From NCBI GenBank assembly GCA_022827185.1, contig JAJDTM010000038.1, forward strand, positions 124,001-188,000: a stretch of 64,000 nucleotides of DNA. The letters run 5' to 3'. Made by a program: the position numbers and the translations under genes. This DNA comes from Candidatus Poribacteria bacterium. GTDB taxonomy: Bacteria > Poribacteria > WGA-4E > WGA-3G. Positions within the stretch are counted from its first letter, which is position 1. Every line of letters starts with the position of its first letter. Positions 53,835 through 62,315 of this stretch are shown here, piece by piece. Under the pieces are notes generated by a model, which made no database searches, was not told where the DNA came from, and worked only from the letters and a program-made list of their open reading frames with translations.

Positions 53835-54557
53835 TTAAGCGTTCGTTGCCGCAATATAGTTGGCGTTAACCTGTTTCCAATTGACGACCTTACCCCAAGC
53901 ATCAACATAATCGACGCGCCGGTTCTGGTAGTTGAGATAATAGGCATGTTCCCAAACATCAAGACCGAGGATAGGCGTATGTCCCTTCATTAAAGGGCTA
54001 TCCTGATTCGATGTCGAATAGATTTGCAACTTCTTCTTATCGTCAACAACAAGCCATGCCCATCCTGATCCGAAATGCGTTTTCGCTGCCGTGGTGAACA
54101 TCTCGCTACCAGCATCAAACGATCCAAATGTAGACTGAATGGCTTCGGCAACTTTGCCTATCGGTGCGCTGCCGTCGGGGATCATGATGCTCCAGAAAAG
54201 CGTGTGGTTGGCGTGTCCGCCACCGCTGTTGATAACGGCTTGGCGAATGTTCTTCGGCACTTTATCAATATTCCGAAGTAGATCTTCAATCGACATGTGC
54301 TCCAAATTGTGATGATGCGCAATCGCTGCATTGAGTTTATTGACATAGCCTTGGTGGTGTTTTCCGTGATGGATCTCCATCGTGCGTTTGTCAATAGACG
54401 GTTCAAGCGCATCATATGGGTAGGGGAGTTTTGGCAGTGTATGACCATGGTGATGTGCGTGCTCGTGTTGAGCGGCATAAAGACGCATCGGACTCTTCGC
54501 GAGCAGCAGTCCTGCCACTGCGGTACTTCCCTGAATTAAAAAATTTCTACGGTTCAT
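53835..54557 (-). CDS. Exported Fe/Mn superoxide dismutase
   Basis: Superoxide dismutase, 240 residues, exported by a signal with a possible twin-Arg motif ([21 protein letters not shown]) and a His-rich linker. Metal ligands are visible: His in [12 protein letters not shown], His in [11 protein letters not shown], and Asp/His in DVWEHAYYL. The NQDSPL stretch matches the Fe/Mn family. The export signal implies detoxification outside the cytoplasm. AAGGAGCAATC precedes the ATG. It heads the operon with the molybdenum oxidoreductase and PhyH 3. Confidence 0.95.
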   Translation of the reverse strand: MNRRNFLIQGSTAVAGLLLAKSPMRLYAAQHEHAHHHGHTLPKLPYPYDALEPSIDKRTMEIHHGKHHQGYVNKLNAAIAHHHNLEHMSIEDLLRNIDKVPKNIRQAVINSGGGHANHTLFWSIMIPDGSAPIGKVAEAIQSTFGSFDAGSEMFTTAAKTHFGSGWAWLVVDDKKKLQIYSTSNQDSPLMKGHTPILGLDVWEHAYYLNYQNRRVDYVDAWGKVVNWKQVNANYIAATNA

Positions 54558-54688
54558 GATTGCTCCTTGTCCTGCTGTTTTGAATAGGATTTTAGCAGAA
54601 GTTACGAGTTTGTGTCAATATAAAATTCAGTTGATTTTGGCATAGAGATGTGGTATTTTGTTAATAAAGCGGAGAGAGGAGGAAACCC

Positions 54689-55576
54689 ATGAGTGAAAAA
54701 TCAATAAAGCCGATTGCTGAAAATAGCACACCGAAAGTTGAGGAAACGATGCAAGCATATCAAACATCCCCGACGGTTTCGCTGATAGATAAGGCAATTG
54801 CCGATGCGCACTTGTTGCAAGAGGAAGGGAAAATCGCAGCAGCACTTGAAAAATGGCACTCGCTCGCGAATGTCGTAGAGGCGGTCGATAACGAAGTCGC
54901 TGCCCGCGCCTGGTTTTCTATTGGCACGCTTTTGTTAGAAGAAAAAAAGAAAAAGAAAGCACTTTCTGCTTATGACAAGGCGATCCATTTTAAGCTCGAT
55001 TATGCGGAAGCCTATACCCAACGGGCGAATGTCCAAGACGCGCTCGGACAATATGCGGAGGCGATTGCCGACTATAATGAAGCAATCCGCCTCAATCCTG
55101 CGGATGCCGAGGCGTATACGAACCGCGGCTTTGTGCAGACAAAATTAGGCAATCATGAAGCCGCCATCGCCGATCATGACGAGGCTTTGCGGTTAAATCC
55201 AGATTTGGTGGAAGCCTACCATAACCGAGGCCTTGCGAAGTTAATGCTTGGAAAACATGAAAGTGCTATTGAAGACTTCGACCGCACAATTCAGCTCTAT
55301 CCTGATAGTGCTATCCCGTACTGGAACCGCGGTATGTCAAAGAGGCGCCTGCTCCAATATGAAGCCGCACTTGCTGATTATGAAGAGGCAATTCAGCGAG
55401 ATCCAGAATTTGCTGAAGCTTACGTGGAACGGGGTATGATTCAACGCTATCTCAAACGTAACACGAAGGCACGAGCGGATTTTGAGACAGCCCTCAAATT
55501 CTCGCGTGACACTGGCGATCACAAGCTTGAAGCGAAACTTGTCAGGGAGATTCAAGAAATAGACGAATTAGAGTGA
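54689..55576 (+). CDS. TPR-repeat protein
   Basis: A 295-residue soluble scaffold with about six tetratricopeptide repeats from about residue 83 to 275, for example YAEAIADYNEAIRLNPADAEAYTNRG. The N-terminal ~80 residues are charged and not repeated. No signal or catalytic motif is present. AGAGGAGG lies upstream of the ATG. Protein-binding role; partners unknown. Confidence 0.85.
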   Translation: MSEKSIKPIAENSTPKVEETMQAYQTSPTVSLIDKAIADAHLLQEEGKIAAALEKWHSLANVVEAVDNEVAARAWFSIGTLLLEEKKKKKALSAYDKAIHFKLDYAEAYTQRANVQDALGQYAEAIADYNEAIRLNPADAEAYTNRGFVQTKLGNHEAAIADHDEALRLNPDLVEAYHNRGLAKLMLGKHESAIEDFDRTIQLYPDSAIPYWNRGMSKRRLLQYEAALADYEEAIQRDPEFAEAYVERGMIQRYLKRNTKARADFETALKFSRDTGDHKLEAKLVREIQEIDELE

Positions 55577-55597
55577 GAGAAGCGCGCTGATGTATGA

Positions 55598-55768
55598 ATT
55601 CGTTGGATTGCAGAGAAGTTCCGCCCTGAACATCGAGATGTGCTTAATTGGCTAAATAAAAATACATCTACTGCCCTTCAATTTTTGGGTGTAGAGGTTA
55701 CAGTTATCCAAATTGCAGACTCGCCTTACGCCCCAGAGTTCACCGTCGTTACAGATATAAACAACTGA
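55598..55768 (+). pseudogene. 5'-truncated remnant of a DUF4268-type nuclease gene
   Basis: The open stretch, ended by TGA at 55766 and without a start codon, encodes WIAEKFRPEHRDVLNWLN, then LGVEVTVIQIADSPYAPEF. This aligns with residues ~103-155 of the intact gene just downstream (WIAKEFREEHRTALDQLN... GIEVKVWQIGNSARAPQF). The rest of the gene is missing, so it is a decayed partial copy. Confidence 0.75.
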
Positions 55769-55797
55769 CAAACAAATAACAGAGGAAACAACGCCTA

Positions 55798-56790
55798 ATG
55801 CCTGAAAAACTTTCCCGCCTTGAACCTGTTGAGTTACGCGAAATTTGGCCCGATGAAGCTCAGGATTTCACACCATGGTTAGCTGAAGAAGAAAACCTCA
55901 CCCTCCTTGGCGAAGCACTGGATATGGAACTCGAACTTGAAGGTCAAGAGTTAAATGTTGGAGACTTTCGTGCTGATATTCTGTGCAGGGATACAGTTGA
56001 TGGCTCAAAGGTACTCATTGAAAACCAATTAGAAAGAACTGACCACAGTCACTTCGGTCAAATCCTCACTTATGCAGCGGGTTTGGATATCCATACAGTT
56101 ATCTGGATTGCGAAAGAATTCCGCGAAGAGCATCGTACCGCGCTTGACCAACTAAACGAAATTACAGATGAGCACTACCAGTACTTTGGGATAGAGGTTA
56201 AGGTATGGCAAATTGGAAACTCTGCCCGGGCTCCACAATTTGAAATCGTCTCTAAACCTAATGACTGGAGCCGCACAGTAAATCGGAATACAGAACGCGC
56301 AGTGAGTGAAGATCTCTCTGAGAAACAACTACGGGATATAAAATTCTGGACAGAATTGCGCGATTACATGAAGAAGACAGTCAGTCAACTTCGATTCCCA
56401 AGTATAGGGCCAGGCAGCTTCCTAATATTTGGAATGGGAAAAGCCATCAGCATGGAGCCATACTTTCGCACACAAAAAAAGGCTATTGGTATCACGCTCT
56501 ATACAACTGGTAGGAACTCTACAGCACATTTTCACTTACTCAAGGATCAACAAGCAGAGATTGAGGAAGAATTTGGCGAGCCGCTCGAATGGGAGGAGTT
56601 ACCTGACCGCAAAAGTAGCCGGATTTCTTTACGTAAGGAGGACACCGACCCAGGAGACGAAGTCAATTGGCCGAATCAGCATAAATGGCTCGCGGATAAT
56701 CTTGAAAAACTTAATACAGTCTTTCGACCTCGCGTAAAAGCACTCAATGCTGCCGATTGGGAACCACCCGAAGACGAAGATGATGAATAG
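55798..56790 (+). CDS. DUF4268-like PD-(D/E)XK nuclease-fold protein
   Basis: A 330-residue protein that resembles DUF4268-containing nuclease-fold proteins. The nuclease core is FRADILCRD (Asp near 60) followed by VLIENQLE (Glu-x-Gln near 75-77) and HFGQILTYAAGLD. A second helical/beta region (about 190-310) completes it. These proteins are thought to be restriction-related; no partner methylase is here. AGAGGAAACAACGCCTA precedes the ATG. Its 3' end overlaps the patatin gene. A decayed fragment of a similar gene sits directly upstream. Confidence 0.75.
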   Translation: MPEKLSRLEPVELREIWPDEAQDFTPWLAEEENLTLLGEALDMELELEGQELNVGDFRADILCRDTVDGSKVLIENQLERTDHSHFGQILTYAAGLDIHTVIWIAKEFREEHRTALDQLNEITDEHYQYFGIEVKVWQIGNSARAPQFEIVSKPNDWSRTVNRNTERAVSEDLSEKQLRDIKFWTELRDYMKKTVSQLRFPSIGPGSFLIFGMGKAISMEPYFRTQKKAIGITLYTTGRNSTAHFHLLKDQQAEIEEEFGEPLEWEELPDRKSSRISLRKEDTDPGDEVNWPNQHKWLADNLEKLNTVFRPRVKALNAADWEPPEDEDDE

Positions 56791-57724
56791 GCAATCAATG
56801 AGAAACAAGGACACCTTCCACATCCTCGCGTTAGATGGCGGCGGTACCCGCGGCATATACACCGCCCAACTCCTCGCCAAAATTGAAGAGGCTTTTGGCA
56901 CACGTATCAAAACCTACTTTGACCTCATTGTGGGAACAAGCACAGGCGCGATTATCGCCGGTGCTGCTGTCTCCGACATCCCTATGACGGATATCGTCGA
57001 ACTTTTTGATACCGAGACACCGCACATCTTCCGAAAACGGTGGTATCGCATCCCGTTGTTTCTCAGCAAATATCCAAGCGAACAACTCGCGCAGATTATT
57101 GCCAAACATATCCCGGCAACGCCTCTCGGTGAAATAGCAACGCCGTTGATGATAACAAGCTCAGAGATCGCCAAAAGTGAAGTCCAGATTTTTAGATCCA
57201 ATTATAGCAGGCACGATTCGGAGGGTACGCCCCCCACAAGTAAAAAGGTCTGTTTACGAGACGCTATCCTCGCCTCCTGTGCTGCACCCACATTCTTTGC
57301 CCCAAAGTCCGTTGACAACCTCTTGTTAGCAGACGGCTGCTTATGGGCAAACAACCCTTCCACAATTGCCGCCACAGAGGCACTCTCAGTGTTTAGAAAA
57401 GAGGCACAAGAGATTCGGATGCTCTCCATCGGTACAGGACATTCGACAAACATGTATCGGCAAAGACGAGGCTGGGGATTTATCACCGGATGGGGGGGTG
57501 CGAAACTAACCACCTACGTGATGACATTGCAAGCCCAAGCATCCGCATATACAGCAGAACTGTTGCTAAACGGCAATTATTTACGCATCAATCCAGAAAT
57601 CGATCGTTGGGAGATAGACAACCTTACGCAGTTAGATAACCTCAAATCCCTCGCCGAGCATGATTTTGAGAAGTATACCTCAGAAATTAGAACATTTATT
57701 CCCACTGAAGATAAAGCAGAATGA
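56780..57724 (+). CDS. Patatin-like phospholipase
   Basis: A ~314-residue patatin family lipid acyl hydrolase. The oxyanion-hole motif LDGGGTRG, the nucleophile elbow GTSTG and the catalytic Asp in LLLADGCLWANNP are all present, so the Ser-Asp dyad is intact. The candidate starts at 56780 and 56783 overlap the preceding nuclease gene; 56798 is an alternative. Patatins of this kind include CBASS effectors such as CapV, but no cyclase gene is nearby, so a defence role is not supported directly. Confidence 0.85.
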   Translation: MMNRQSMRNKDTFHILALDGGGTRGIYTAQLLAKIEEAFGTRIKTYFDLIVGTSTGAIIAGAAVSDIPMTDIVELFDTETPHIFRKRWYRIPLFLSKYPSEQLAQIIAKHIPATPLGEIATPLMITSSEIAKSEVQIFRSNYSRHDSEGTPPTSKKVCLRDAILASCAAPTFFAPKSVDNLLLADGCLWANNPSTIAATEALSVFRKEAQEIRMLSIGTGHSTNMYRQRRGWGFITGWGGAKLTTYVMTLQAQASAYTAELLLNGNYLRINPEIDRWEIDNLTQLDNLKSLAEHDFEKYTSEIRTFIPTEDKAE

Positions 57725-57821
57725 TCTCCTAAGAGTGTTGTCTTCGCGCTTCCCAATTTTCTTCGCCTAACGCTATAACCCTCAACTTAAAAAGTCCTAA
57801 TGTGCTTTTTTGTAAAAAAGA

Positions 57822-57850
57822 TTGACTTTTTATGTTGTAAAATATACAAT
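57822..57850 (+). promoter_or_regulatory. Sigma-70-type promoter for the four-TM protein gene
   Basis: TTGACT (57822-57827) and TACAAT (57845-57850) are 17 bases apart. The transcript would have a ~160-base leader holding a hairpin (CTATCCC 57952-57958 paired with GGGATAG 57971-57977) shortly before the ribosome binding site. Confidence 0.6.
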
Positions 57851-58016
57851 GCAGTCGTATTTGACAAATTTTTCCGATTTAAGAAGTGTAAGGTAATTTC
57901 TTGTTTCGTTAACGAGAGGCTAATCACCTCAAACTTCATCCATTAACAATGCTATCCCTTATTGCGTCTCGGGATAGGATTTAACTGGACCCAATAATGG
58001 AAAAGGAGAAATTTTC

Positions 58017-58445
58017 ATGGAAAGCCTCAAGCGATTCATAGGCGTTGTGCTTATCGTCATCGCGGCGATAGTCGCCATTCAGACAATTCTTGAGCCAATT
58101 TACCACACCTCCACCGCTGATAGTCCGCACAGTTCCGCTTGGGACTACATCAACCCGCTCTCCGCGATTTCGGTAATCCTGGGGCTGATATTCGGCTACA
58201 TTCGCATGAGTCGCGTCGGAGCAGATTCAAGCGTCCAAGAATTCATAGCGGCGAACACGCTATTCTATGGGTTCATTTTCACAGCCATAATCTTTTTCTG
58301 GAACTGGTTCGGTATCATGGGGGTCGCGTCAGAATTTACGGCTGTCGGCATGGACACCCGAAGTTTAGTATGGATTCTCTTTGATGCTATACTTCCACCG
58401 TTGAACATCGCAATGGGTATCCACCTGCTACGTGCCAGTGAATAG
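58017..58445 (+). CDS. Four-segment membrane protein of unknown function
   Basis: A 142-residue protein with four hydrophobic segments (about 7-25, 45-62, 77-100 and 115-135). No motif is recognised. AAAAGGAG precedes the ATG, and a canonical promoter lies about 170 bases upstream, so the leader is long. A good terminator follows, so it is a single-gene unit. Confidence 0.6.
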   Translation: MESLKRFIGVVLIVIAAIVAIQTILEPIYHTSTADSPHSSAWDYINPLSAISVILGLIFGYIRMSRVGADSSVQEFIAANTLFYGFIFTAIIFFWNWFGIMGVASEFTAVGMDTRSLVWILFDAILPPLNIAMGIHLLRASE

Positions 58446-58475
58446 GCAACGAAGCCTATTTCAGTGTTAAAAGCG

Positions 58476-58510
58476 AAGTGCGTGCTTCCAAGCGCGCACT
58501 TTACTTTTTT
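58476..58510 (+). terminator. Rho-independent terminator after the four-TM protein gene
   Basis: AAGTGCGTGC pairs with GCGCGCACTT (one G-T pair) around a 6-base loop, followed by TACTTTTTT. Confidence 0.75.
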
Positions 58511-58568
58511 ATGGACAATTTTCAAGATTCCTGATATTCTTTAAGACGACACCTTAATTCTAATTCAC

Positions 58569-58791
58569 CCCAGGCCCGGTAGGTTCGGTTTTCTAACCGA
58601 ACCCGGTTTTACACAAAAACCTTGTATGAATCAAAAACCTCTTCAGTCCCGTAGGGACGTTATGTTTATAGCAGCTCCAGTTTATAACTCTTCAGCCCTC
58701 TAAGGGCGGCATGTTTATATCTATAGTCTCTAAAATGCTAAATTGACACCTATGGTGCGGTGTTTTTGCTGGGGGTTTCCCTTAGGAAACC
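58569..58791. repeat. Cluster of four short palindromic repeats
   Basis: The elements in order: CCCAGGCCCGGTAGG at 58569 running into hairpin GGTTCGGTT/AACCGAACC (58582-58603); GTCCC/GGGAC at 58646-58658 followed by TATGTTTATA; GCCCT/AGGGC at 58695-58707 followed by a similar ATGTTTATAT; GGTTTCC/GGAAACC at 58774-58791. Confidence 0.7.
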
Positions 58792-58831
58792 GCACTACCG
58801 GGGAATTGCGTAAATCCTATAGGAGAAATTT

Positions 58832-59587
58832 ATGGAAATAAGACCCAATCGCGTTAAAGAAAAATTAGCAAATGGCGACCTCGCTTATGTCATCTCAGGG
58901 TTAACGAACGCCGACGATATAGACATCTTCGGCCCAAACGGATTTGATGGTGTGTGGTTGGAAGGCGAACACGGTGCTGTTGATGCATCGCGAATCGGTG
59001 ATCTGACACGCGCCTGCGACCTCTGGGGCATGACCTCTATCACACGCGTCAATCGCAACGATCAGGCACTGATCTACCGCACGCTGGATTGCGGTTCAAT
59101 GGGGATTTGTGTCCCGCACGTCAACACGAAAGCGGAAGCGCAAAACGTCGTGGAGGGCGCGAAATTCGCACCGATTGGACACCGCGGGATGTTCACCAGT
59201 CGCCAAGGCTACGGTGTGGACAACTATTTTGATGTCGCTAACTCGCAAACGCTCGTCATCGTCTTGATTGAAGACATTGTTGCCGTTAACAACTTAGACG
59301 AGATCCTCACCGTTGACCATATTGATGTATTTTTCGTTGCCCCCTCAGATTTAGCGACCTCTATGGGGCATATCGGGAACATGGCGCACCCAGATGTTCA
59401 GCACACAATAGATACAGCACTTGCGCGTATCCAAGCGGCGGGACGCGTTGCTGGCACCTTGACGCTTGATGCCATGGTCGAGAAATATGTCAAGGCAGGT
59501 GTGCGGTTCTTAATGACAGGTGTCGGCGGATGGATTACGTCCGGTGCCGCGGCATATAAAGAACGCGCGGAAGGTGCGAAAAACTGA
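58832..59587 (+). CDS. HpcH/HpaI family aldolase
   Basis: A 251-residue class II metal-dependent aldolase that cleaves 2-keto-3-deoxy or 4-hydroxy-2-oxo acids to pyruvate plus an aldehyde. Visible are DGVWLEGEHGAVD with the conserved His near 49, TRVNRND near 70, and VPHVNTKAEAQ near 94; HRGMF follows, and IEDIVAVNNLDEIL and VFFVAPSDLATSMG complete the barrel. AGGAGAAATTT precedes the ATG. The exact substrate is not determinable; an L-fuconate-dehydratase-like enolase lies ~600 bases downstream on the other strand and could be in the same sugar-acid pathway. Confidence 0.85.
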   Translation: MEIRPNRVKEKLANGDLAYVISGLTNADDIDIFGPNGFDGVWLEGEHGAVDASRIGDLTRACDLWGMTSITRVNRNDQALIYRTLDCGSMGICVPHVNTKAEAQNVVEGAKFAPIGHRGMFTSRQGYGVDNYFDVANSQTLVIVLIEDIVAVNNLDEILTVDHIDVFFVAPSDLATSMGHIGNMAHPDVQHTIDTALARIQAAGRVAGTLTLDAMVEKYVKAGVRFLMTGVGGWITSGAAAYKERAEGAKN

Positions 59588-59622
59588 CCGGCAGTTTAAC
59601 ACATCAAAAGGAGGGGACTCAC

Positions 59623-59940
59623 ATGAAAGACTTTCTGAAATTCAAAAAAATGATCACACCTATTGTCATTCCAATACTGTTTTGGATCGGTGCGATTATC
59701 TGTGTCATTGTCGGAATTGTCCTTATTGCTCTGGGAGCTATGGAAAATTTTGGTGTTGATGGAGGTGAAATGGTACTTATGGGATTTTGCTATCTCTTTC
59801 TCGGTCCAATTGTTATACGTGTCTACTGTGAGTTCTTGATCATCCTATTTTCTGTTAATGATAAACTGACAGATATTAAAGATTTGTTGAAACGTCAGCA
59901 AGATAACGGCAATCAGAGCAGTTTGCCAGATGAAGAGTAA
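59623..59940 (+). CDS. DUF4282-like small membrane protein
   Basis: A 105-residue protein with two hydrophobic segments (about 12-40 and 48-75) separated by a short loop, then a polar tail. The layout fits DUF4282 proteins: FKKMITPIVIPILFWIG, then GFCYLFLGPIVIRVYCEFLI and VNDKLTDIKDLL. Function unknown. AAGGAGGGG precedes the ATG. It follows the aldolase by 35 bases and may share its transcript. Confidence 0.75.
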   Translation: MKDFLKFKKMITPIVIPILFWIGAIICVIVGIVLIALGAMENFGVDGGEMVLMGFCYLFLGPIVIRVYCEFLIILFSVNDKLTDIKDLLKRQQDNGNQSSLPDEE

Positions 59941-60197
59941 TAAACCTGTTTGAAATTAGAGTTCCTGAAGGGCGCGCTTAATGAAGTTTAAGAAAATATT
60001 TCAGTAATTGACCGGCAATAATTGCAATTCGCATTTGGGTGAGTACACCGCAGAATTGTCCTACTACATACTGGTTTGTTCGTAGTCGTGCAATTCATCG
60101 CACATTCCGAAATTACCGAATTAAAAAATTAATCTTCATCAAAGCGCGCCTATTCGCGCTGAGGAACCGCTCAAAACCGGAAGCGGCGTTGAGACAA

Positions 60198-61532
60198 TCA
60201 TGCCAAAAAGGTTATCCCTCCAGATGCCTCTCTGCCTTGCCAGACAGAGCCTGTCGGATAGATGTGCTTTTCGACGAAATCTGGGGACATCTCAAGTCCC
60301 CAACCCGACACCGTTGGTGTAACATAAGCACCGTTGCGTACTTGGATCGGATGCAGGAAAACCTCCTCTTGCAGGAAGTTTAGATATTCAACCACCTGTG
60401 TATCCGAATGTGCAGCGACACAGATTTGATCCCATATCGCGTAGTGTTGAATCATGTTACATAACCCGATACCGCCACCATGTGGACAGACAGGGACGTT
60501 ATACTTTGCTGCCATTAAGATAATTCCTAAGACATCGTTGACACCACCTAACCGCGTCGCATCAATCTGACAATACTGGATCGCACCACTTGTAATCAAC
60601 TGCTTGAAAATAACAGGGGACGGCACCTGTTCCCCCGTAGCAACGCCGATACCGTGTTTCTCCAAAGCACGCGATATTTTTACAAAACCGAGCACATCAT
60701 CACGCGCTGTCGGTTCCTCAATCCATGTCGGTCTGAACTCCGCCAATGCCTCCATATAGGCGATCGCCTCATCAACACCCCAGATCTGGTTCGCATCTAA
60801 CATCAAGCGCGCTTCTTGTCCGATTGCCTCGCGAATGAAGGCGAGTCGTTTCTTATCAAAGTCCAAATTCTGCCCGACCTTCATCTTGAAGCAGTCGAGT
60901 CCGGCTGCTTTCACCTGATTCACCGTCTCAATAATTTGTTCATCTGTCAAACCGAGCCACCCTGCGGTGGAATATGCCTTCGGTCCCTGTTGACGAATTT
61001 TCTGCTCACGCACTTCTCGGCTGTCCCAGTGTGTATTGAGAATTTCTACTGCTTCATCAGGTGTGAGGGCATCTCGCAGGTACCGCCAATCAATACACTG
61101 CACAATTTGCTCCGGCGGCAAATCGACGAGGAGTTTCCAGAGCGGTTTGTCAACCAATTTTGCCCAGACATCCCACATCGCATTGATAATGCTCCCGATT
61201 GCCATCCGATTCACACCGTCCGCAAGCCAGCGTAACTGGTGATGGTCTATGAGCAGTCTGTGAAACGCCCCCGGATCCTCAACGAAAGTGTTCACGTCCA
61301 TCCCGACAACAAGTTGTGCAAGGTCTTTGACCCCGTAGGCGATCCAATCGTTCCCGGCACCGGCAGTAAAAGCGACAGAAATACCGTGATGTCCGGTGTC
61401 CGTTTCTATTGTTGTGAGCACTGCGGAATAGTTAGGTTTCTTATGGAAGGGATCAGAACCGAGCAGCGTATCCGATGTAGGCACCCGCAAATCGACAACG
61501 TTAACCTTTTGAATTTTGTTCGATATTTTCAT
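60198..61532 (-). CDS. Enolase-superfamily L-fuconate dehydratase-like enzyme
   Basis: A 444-residue sugar-acid dehydratase of the mandelate racemase/enolase superfamily, most like L-fuconate dehydratase. The acid/base Lys lies in CFKMKVGQN near 227. The metal ligands follow in LMLDANQIW (Asp), WIEEPTARDD (Glu) and GEQVPSP (Glu); the catalytic Asp/His are in QIDATRLGG and VCPHGGGIGLC. AAGGAGTCAAG precedes the ATG. It is divergent from the cobalamin adenosyltransferase, sharing the short region around 61533-61576. Confidence 0.85.
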   Translation of the reverse strand: MKISNKIQKVNVVDLRVPTSDTLLGSDPFHKKPNYSAVLTTIETDTGHHGISVAFTAGAGNDWIAYGVKDLAQLVVGMDVNTFVEDPGAFHRLLIDHHQLRWLADGVNRMAIGSIINAMWDVWAKLVDKPLWKLLVDLPPEQIVQCIDWRYLRDALTPDEAVEILNTHWDSREVREQKIRQQGPKAYSTAGWLGLTDEQIIETVNQVKAAGLDCFKMKVGQNLDFDKKRLAFIREAIGQEARLMLDANQIWGVDEAIAYMEALAEFRPTWIEEPTARDDVLGFVKISRALEKHGIGVATGEQVPSPVIFKQLITSGAIQYCQIDATRLGGVNDVLGIILMAAKYNVPVCPHGGGIGLCNMIQHYAIWDQICVAAHSDTQVVEYLNFLQEEVFLHPIQVRNGAYVTPTVSGWGLEMSPDFVEKHIYPTGSVWQGREASGGITFLA

Positions 61533-61539
61533 ACGTAAC

Positions 61540-61568
61540 TTGACTCCTTTTTCCCTAAAGTATATAAT
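61540..61568 (+). promoter_or_regulatory. Near-consensus promoter for a probably leaderless mRNA
   Basis: TTGACT (61540-61545) and TATAAT (61563-61568) are 17 bases apart. The predicted transcript start (61575-61577) coincides with the ATG at 61577, and no ribosome binding site lies between. Confidence 0.75.
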
Positions 61569-61576
61569 GGATTAAT

Positions 61577-62119
61577 ATGAAAATCTACACTAAATTTGGT
61601 GATTCTGGGGAAACCGCGCTGTACGGTGGAACAAGAGTTGGAAAAGATGCCCCGCGCATTGAGGCGATCGGTACTGTTGATGAACTGAACGCCTATATCG
61701 GTTATGCTCAAGTGCTTATTGATGATACAGACCTCTCGGAACTGATGGCGCGGATCCAAAATCACCTCTTCGCGGTCGGAGCAGATTTGGCAACGCCTGC
61801 GACCCACACGAAAGCCGCTGACTTTCGCATATCGGCGGATTTCACAACAGTGATGGAAACCGCGATAGACACACTTTCTGAGGCACTTCCGCCACTGACG
61901 AACTTTATTCTGCCCGGCGGATGCGCTGCCGGTGCTATTTTACATATTGCGCGCGTCGTCTGCCGCCGAAGTGAACGGCGTGTTGTCCATCTCGCAAACG
62001 AAACGGAAGTCAATCCAGAAATAATTCGGAGTTTGAATAGGCTTTCGGATCTCCTGTTCGTTCTCGCTCGCACGGTCAATTTCCGTGCGCAGGCTCCAGA
62101 ACCGATTTGGAAATCGTAA
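61577..62119 (+). CDS. PduO-type cob(I)alamin adenosyltransferase
   Basis: Attaches the adenosyl group to cob(I)alamin to make coenzyme B12; 180 residues. Family features: YTKFGDSGETALYGGTRVGK near 4, IEAIGTVDELNAYIGYAQ near 29, VCRRSERRVVHL near 130 and NRLSDLLFVLAR near 153. The start is fixed by the conserved N-terminus; there is no Shine-Dalgarno, and the promoter -10 is 9 bases upstream, so translation is probably leaderless. It is divergent from the enolase gene. Confidence 0.95.
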   Translation: MKIYTKFGDSGETALYGGTRVGKDAPRIEAIGTVDELNAYIGYAQVLIDDTDLSELMARIQNHLFAVGADLATPATHTKAADFRISADFTTVMETAIDTLSEALPPLTNFILPGGCAAGAILHIARVVCRRSERRVVHLANETEVNPEIIRSLNRLSDLLFVLARTVNFRAQAPEPIWKS

Positions 62120-62315
62120 CCACGTTGCTAATAAAGAGTTACATTATATCAAATAGTATATTAGGCTTGAAAACCTTTAAACTTTACGCTCATGTCAAAA
62201 GTATGTGCGATTATTTTTGCGAAAGCAGTCACCACGTGGGTTTTAAATCTTCGTTAGCACACAGTCTTTACATGAGCCAAACTTTATTATTTATTTTTTC
62301 AAAGGAGACCAAACA

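Larger units (their letters stand above)
58446..58831. other. 386-base repeat-rich intergenic region
   Basis: No gene. After the terminator at 58476-58510 it contains several unrelated palindromes (see 58569-58791) and a TGCGTAAATCCT sequence near 58806 that resembles the right end of the MITE family. Confidence 0.65.

Noticed and set aside
56780-57724. CBASS system based on the patatin (CapV-like) gene
   Set aside because: No CD-NTase, E1/E2/JAB or other CBASS genes within the window next to it.
60143-60160. Terminator for the enolase gene (AGCGCG/CGCGCT hairpin)
   Set aside because: Stem of six only, and the T-run on the minus strand begins too far downstream.
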